NCBI RefSeq assembly: GCF_000272475.1
Contig: NZ_AKFJ01000012.1
Coordinates: 1 to 64,000, forward strand
DNA: 64,000 nt
From: Novosphingobium sp. Rr 2-17
GTDB lineage: Bacteria > Pseudomonadota > Alphaproteobacteria > Sphingomonadales > Sphingomonadaceae
Direction: 5' to 3'
Shown here: positions 60,229-64,000 of the stretch, one piece after another
Numbering within the stretch: the stretch's first letter is position 1
Layout of the letters: the number at the start of each line of letters is the position of its first letter
Notes under the pieces: generated by a model
Database searches by the model: none
What the model was told of the DNA's origin: nothing
Seen by the model: only the letters and a program-made list of their open reading frames with translations
Position numbers and translations under genes: made by a program

Positions 60229-62085
60229 ATGCCTGCCTATCGTTCACGCACTTCCACCCATGGCCGCAACATGGCGGGCGCGCGTGGCCTTTGGCGCGCG
60301 ACCGGGATGAAGGACGGCGATTTCGGCAAGCCGATCATCGCGGTGGTGAACTCGTTCACCCAGTTCGTGCCCGGGCACGTCCACTTGAAGGATCTGGGCC
60401 AGCTCGTCGCGCGGGAGATCGAGGCGGCGGGCGGCGTCGCCAAGGAATTCAACACCATCGCGGTCGATGACGGGATCGCCATGGGCCATGACGGCATGCT
60501 CTATTCGCTGCCCAGCCGCGATCTGATCGCCGACAGCGTGGAATACATGGTCAACGCCCACTGCGCCGATGCGATGGTGTGCATTTCCAACTGCGACAAG
60601 ATCACGCCGGGCATGTTGATGGCCGCGATGCGCCTTAATATCCCTGCCGTGTTCGTCTCGGGCGGGCCGATGGAAGCGGGCAAGGTCGTGCTGCGCGGCA
60701 AGGAGCAAGCGCTCGATCTGGTTGACGCGATGGTCGCCGCTGCCGACGAAAGCTATACCGACGAGGAAGTGACCGCGATCGAGCGTTCGGCGTGCCCGAC
60801 CTGCGGCTCGTGCTCGGGCATGTTCACCGCCAACTCGATGAACTGCCTGACCGAAGCGCTGGGCCTTTCGCTGCCGGGCAACGGATCGACGCTGGCTACC
60901 CACGCCGATCGCGAGCGACTGTTCCTGGAAGCAGGCCGCGTCGCCGTCGATCTGTGCCACCGCTATTACGACCAGGACGATGAAACCGCACTGCCCCGCG
61001 TCATCGCCAGCTTCGGCGCGTTCGAGAACGCGATGAGCCTGGACATCGCCATGGGCGGATCGACCAACACCGTGCTGCACTTGCTGGCCGCCGCTGCCGA
61101 GGCGGGCGTGGATTTCACCATGTCCGACATCGACCGGCTTTCGCGCCAGGTGCCGTGCTTGTCCAAGGTGGCGCCGGCCAAGGCCGATGTTCACATGGAA
61201 GACGTCCACCGTGCTGGCGGGATCATGGCGATCCTGGGCCAGCTCGATAAAGCGGGGCTGCTCCACACCGACCTGCCGACCGTCCATGCCAAGACGCTGG
61301 GCGATGCGCTCGATCGTTGGGACATCAGCCGCACCAGCGATGCTTCGGTGCAGCAGTTCTACAAGGCGGCGCCGGGCGGCGTGCCGACGCAGACCGCGTT
61401 CAGCCAGTCGCGCCGGTGGGAGGAACTCGACCTCGACCGTGAGAACGGCGTCATCCGTTCCAAGGAACACGCGTTCAGCCAGGACGGCGGCCTCGCGGTG
61501 CTGTACGGCAACATCGCGCGCGAAGGCTGCATCGTGAAGACGGCGGGCGTGGATGACAGCATCCTCAAGTTCACCGGCACCGCGCGCGTCTACGAAAGCC
61601 AGGACGCGGCAGTGGCGGGCATCCTGGGCGGCCAGGTCGGTGCGGGCGATGTCGTCGTCATCCGCTACGAAGGACCGCGCGGCGGGCCGGGGATGCAGGA
61701 AATGCTCTACCCCACCAGCTACCTCAAATCGAAGGGCCTGGGCAAAGCCTGCGCGCTGTTGACCGACGGGCGCTTTTCGGGCGGCACCTCGGGCCTCTCG
61801 ATCGGCCACGCCTCGCCCGAAGCGGCAGAGGGCGGCGAGATCGGCCTGGTCGAAAATGGCGATACGATCGAGATCGATATCCCGGGCCGGACCATCAACC
61901 TGATGGTCTCGGACGAAGTGCTTGCCCATCGCCGCTCGCAGCAGGAGCAGCGCGGCGACGAGGCCTGGACCCCGGTGCATCCGCGCAAGCGCCAGGTTTC
62001 GGCGGCGCTGCAGGCGTATGCGGCGATGACCACCAGCGCCGCACGCGGCGCGGTGCGCGACGTGACGCAGCTCAGGCGCAAGTAA
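60229..62085 (+). CDS. ilvD: Dihydroxy-acid dehydratase
   Basis: Iron-sulfur enzyme of branched-chain amino acid synthesis, 618 residues, converting 2,3-dihydroxy acids to 2-keto acids. Fe-S/active-site cysteines in [13 protein letters not shown] and [17 protein letters not shown]; family start [21 protein letters not shown]-terminal [18 protein letters not shown] before the ATG. Monocistronic, with a dyad in its promoter region. The other ilv genes are not in the window. Confidence 0.97.
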   Translation: MPAYRSRTSTHGRNMAGARGLWRATGMKDGDFGKPIIAVVNSFTQFVPGHVHLKDLGQLVAREIEAAGGVAKEFNTIAVDDGIAMGHDGMLYSLPSRDLIADSVEYMVNAHCADAMVCISNCDKITPGMLMAAMRLNIPAVFVSGGPMEAGKVVLRGKEQALDLVDAMVAAADESYTDEEVTAIERSACPTCGSCSGMFTANSMNCLTEALGLSLPGNGSTLATHADRERLFLEAGRVAVDLCHRYYDQDDETALPRVIASFGAFENAMSLDIAMGGSTNTVLHLLAAAAEAGVDFTMSDIDRLSRQVPCLSKVAPAKADVHMEDVHRAGGIMAILGQLDKAGLLHTDLPTVHAKTLGDALDRWDISRTSDASVQQFYKAAPGGVPTQTAFSQSRRWEELDLDRENGVIRSKEHAFSQDGGLAVLYGNIAREGCIVKTAGVDDSILKFTGTARVYESQDAAVAGILGGQVGAGDVVVIRYEGPRGGPGMQEMLYPTSYLKSKGLGKACALLTDGRFSGGTSGLSIGHASPEAAEGGEIGLVENGDTIEIDIPGRTINLMVSDEVLAHRRSQQEQRGDEAWTPVHPRKRQVSAALQAYAAMTTSAARGAVRDVTQLRRK

Positions 62086-62191
62086 TCGGAGGCGGCAGGC
62101 TCGACCGGTCAATCCACCGGGCGGGCAGATGTCCCCCGGAGGAATTTTGCCGAGGGTTTCGCGAATCCCGCACGGCTTGTAGCAGGCGGGG

Positions 62192-62596
62192 ATGTCATCC
62201 TTTCGCAGCCTGTCTATCGGCGCGGCCTTCTTGGTCGCGCTCGCCATCGCCGCTTGCTCGTCCAGCAAGGAGCCGCCCCCGGTCGTGCCCCAGGATCATA
62301 TCGAATGCGCGGTCGGCGGCGCGGCGGATTTGCGCAAGGTTTGCGTGGTGGAGCGAATCGAGTCTGGCGGGCAGGCAACGCTGATCGTGCGCCACCCCGA
62401 TGGCGCATTCCGCCGTTTCGACCTGACTACCGATGGCACCGGGCTGGTCGTCGCCGATGGTTCGCAGCCCGCAGTGACGCGGCTTGATGGCGACACGCTG
62501 GACGTTATGGTCGGCGCGGACCGATATCGTTTCCCCGCGACGATTACGCCAGACGCGGCCGGGTCCGACGAGGCCAGCAGCGATGCCCAGCAGTGA
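62192..62596 (+). CDS. Small putative lipoprotein
   Basis: 134 residues with lipoprotein signal SLSIGAAFLVALAIAAC (lipobox AIAAC). The mature part is an acidic beta-rich domain (ATLIVRHPDGAFRRFDLT, DTLDVMVGADRYRFP) with two further cysteines (ECAVGG, KVCVVE) that could pair. Unknown function; no family recognised. Overlaps the nnr start by 14 bases, so coupled to it. Confidence 0.8.
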   Translation: MSSFRSLSIGAAFLVALAIAACSSSKEPPPVVPQDHIECAVGGAADLRKVCVVERIESGGQATLIVRHPDGAFRRFDLTTDGTGLVVADGSQPAVTRLDGDTLDVMVGADRYRFPATITPDAAGSDEASSDAQQ

Positions 62597-63977
62597 CCAG
62601 ATCCTTACCGTAGAACAAGTCCGCGCCGCCGAAACCGCGCTGATCGCGGGTGGCACCAGCGTCGAGGCACTGATGCAAGTGGCCGGGCGTGGCGCGGCGG
62701 ATTGGGTCTGGCGAATGGCCGGCCGCCACAAAGTGACGGTGCTGTGCGGGCCGGGCAACAACGGCGGCGACGGCTATGTGCTGGCGCAAGCGATCCGCGA
62801 GCGCGGCGGCAACGTAGTGGTCGTCCTCGCGACTGACCCCAAGACCGACGCCAGCCGTTCGGCGCGCCAGGCCTATGGTGGCCAAGTGCTGGACCGTGAC
62901 GCTGACGTCCATGGCGAAGTGCTGGTCGATTGCCTCTACGGCACCGGCCTCACCCGGCCATTGTCCGCCGATGACGCTGCCTTGCTTGCGCGCCTGGGCG
63001 CTGCGCATTCGCGGCGCGTCGCGATCGACCTGCCGAGCGGGGTCGAGAGCGATAGCGGCGCGCTGATCGGGGCCTTACCGTCCTACGACCTCACGATCGC
63101 GCTGGGCGCCTGGAAATTCGCGCACTTTCTGATGCCGGCCAGCGCGACGATGGGAATGCTGCACTTGGTGCCGATCGGCCTGGCCCCGCAAGCTGGCGCC
63201 GCGCACTTGATCGGGCGCCCTCGGATCACGGCGCCCGCCGCCGATGCCCACAAGTACAAGCGCGGGCTGCTGGCGGTGGTCGGCGGGGCGATGCCGGGCG
63301 CCGCGATTCTGGCGGCGACGGCGGCGCAAGGGGCAGGGGCGGGCTACGTTCGCTTGTTCGCGCCCGATGCCCGCAACGCCCCCGCCGACATTGTCGTGTA
63401 CGCCGGCGCCTTGTCGGACTTGCTGGCGGACGAGCGCAATCGCGCCGTCCTGGTCGGCATGGGCCTGGGCCGAGACGCCGCAGCGCGCGAGCGGCTTGCA
63501 ACCGCGCTCGGCAGTCCAGCGCCCATGGTGGTGGACGCCGACGCGCTGATGCTGCTTGGCCCGCACCTGTTGGCCAAGCGCGCCGCCGCAACGATCTGCA
63601 CCCCGCACGAAGGCGAACTCGCCGCGCTAGAACGCGCCTTCGAACTCGACGGGAAGGGGCCACGACCGACGCGCGCGCTGGCCCTGGCGCGGGCGAGCGG
63701 GATGATCGTGGTCGCCAAAGGCCCAGACACCGTGATCGGCGCCCCCGACGGCCGCCTTGCCTGCGCCCGCCGCGCCAGTTCCTGGCTCTCCACCGCGGGC
63801 ACCGGAGACGTCCTTGCCGGCACCATCGCGAGCCGCCTCGCCACCGGCATCGAGCCATTCGCTGCGGCCTGCGAAGGGGTGTGGCTACACGGCGAGGCCG
63901 CGCGCCTGGCAGGGGCAGCGTTCACGGCAGGCGAGTTGGCGGGCAAGGTTTCGGTGGCGCTGGCGGGGTGTATTTGA
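62583..63977 (+). CDS. nnr: Bifunctional NAD(P)HX epimerase/dehydratase
   Basis: 464 residues. N-terminal YjeF epimerase domain (~1-210) with LCGPGNNGGDGYVLAQAI and VLVDCLYGTGL; C-terminal ADP-dependent dehydratase (~220-464) with TPHEGELAALE, VVAKGPDTVIG and STAGTGDVLAGTIAS. Repairs hydrated NADH and NADPH. ATG 62583 inside the lipoprotein 3' end. Stop at 63977, just inside the window. Confidence 0.95.
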   Translation: MPSSDQILTVEQVRAAETALIAGGTSVEALMQVAGRGAADWVWRMAGRHKVTVLCGPGNNGGDGYVLAQAIRERGGNVVVVLATDPKTDASRSARQAYGGQVLDRDADVHGEVLVDCLYGTGLTRPLSADDAALLARLGAAHSRRVAIDLPSGVESDSGALIGALPSYDLTIALGAWKFAHFLMPASATMGMLHLVPIGLAPQAGAAHLIGRPRITAPAADAHKYKRGLLAVVGGAMPGAAILAATAAQGAGAGYVRLFAPDARNAPADIVVYAGALSDLLADERNRAVLVGMGLGRDAAARERLATALGSPAPMVVDADALMLLGPHLLAKRAAATICTPHEGELAALERAFELDGKGPRPTRALALARASGMIVVAKGPDTVIGAPDGRLACARRASSWLSTAGTGDVLAGTIASRLATGIEPFAAACEGVWLHGEAARLAGAAFTAGELAGKVSVALAGCI

Positions 63978-64000
63978 GACGCAGTAATACGCTCAGAGAC

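Noticed and set aside
60244..62268. 674-codon open frame opposite ilvD
   Set aside because: Antisense shadow of a well-identified gene; Arg/His-rich composition typical of such shadows.

Overview
The window is high-GC chromosomal DNA from an alphaproteobacterium, almost certainly a sphingomonad (Sphingomonadales, Novosphingobium/Sphingomonas-like). The grounds are the complete exosortase A (XrtA) polysaccharide locus with its sphingomonad-style companions, the GTTC-N7-GTTC type of SOS box, the RNase E architecture, and the many GTG starts and 4-base start/stop overlaps. I see no rRNA, tRNA, CRISPR array or intact insertion sequence.

Layout. (1) 1-10216: an exopolysaccharide/secretion block, all on +: a type I secretion ABC ATPase (cut by the window edge) and its HlyD-type adaptor, an MBOAT O-acyltransferase with an SGNH-like partner, a Wza-type export protein, a GT2 glycosyltransferase, a Wzx-type flippase and a pyruvyltransferase-like protein. 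(2) 10688-16551: an OB-fold membrane-anchored protein, a UdgX-type uracil-DNA glycosylase and its radical-SAM partner behind a LexA box, then molybdate uptake genes modCBA (on -) preceded by a frameshifted modE. (3) 17070-18647: a small membrane protein and trxB. (4) 18675-37389: the XrtA locus. One arm on - carries two hydrolases, an acyl carrier protein and a GNAT/FemAB-like protein. The other arm on + carries acyl-CoA ligase, PLP decarboxylase, export lipoprotein, chain-length protein, tyrosine autokinase, outer-membrane beta-barrel, AAA ATPase, polysaccharide deacetylase, FemAB, glycosyltransferase, exosortase fused to EpsI, and amidotransferase. (5) 37625-39928: a CHASE2-EAL c-di-GMP phosphodiesterase. 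(6) 40009-40160: a tiny Trp-rich leader peptide and a strong terminator with no biosynthetic gene behind them. (7) 40352-57415: housekeeping genes zapE, sdhB, rne, an amidase, PBP1a, a CDF transporter, an SDR, moaB, slt, a UDG-like protein and ETF-QO, with an AT-rich patch carrying a DUF805 gene. (8) 57418-57976: a frameshifted DUF559 endonuclease-like gene between two inverted copies of a 48-base palindromic repeat. (9) 57973-63977: ispE, N-formylglutamate amidohydrolase, a second DUF805 gene, ilvD, a lipoprotein and nnr.

How it fits together. Two separate polysaccharide export routes are present. The first (MBOAT/SGNH, Wza, Wzx, pyruvyltransferase-like) suggests an acylated and possibly pyruvylated exopolysaccharide, with a type I secretion system nearby that could export a protein acting on it. 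The second is the XrtA system, which couples polysaccharide synthesis to sorting of PEP-CTERM proteins, although no PEP-CTERM substrate is encoded here. The EAL protein just behind it could link either product to c-di-GMP.

The observations I rate highest are the orphan Trp-rich leader, the DUF559/palindromic-repeat unit whose edge forms the ribosome binding site of ispE, the SOS box in front of the radical-SAM/UdgX pair, and the frameshifted modE beside an intact-looking operator. All three frameshifts in the window are explained by single-base deletions, so read error has to be excluded before they are called biological.
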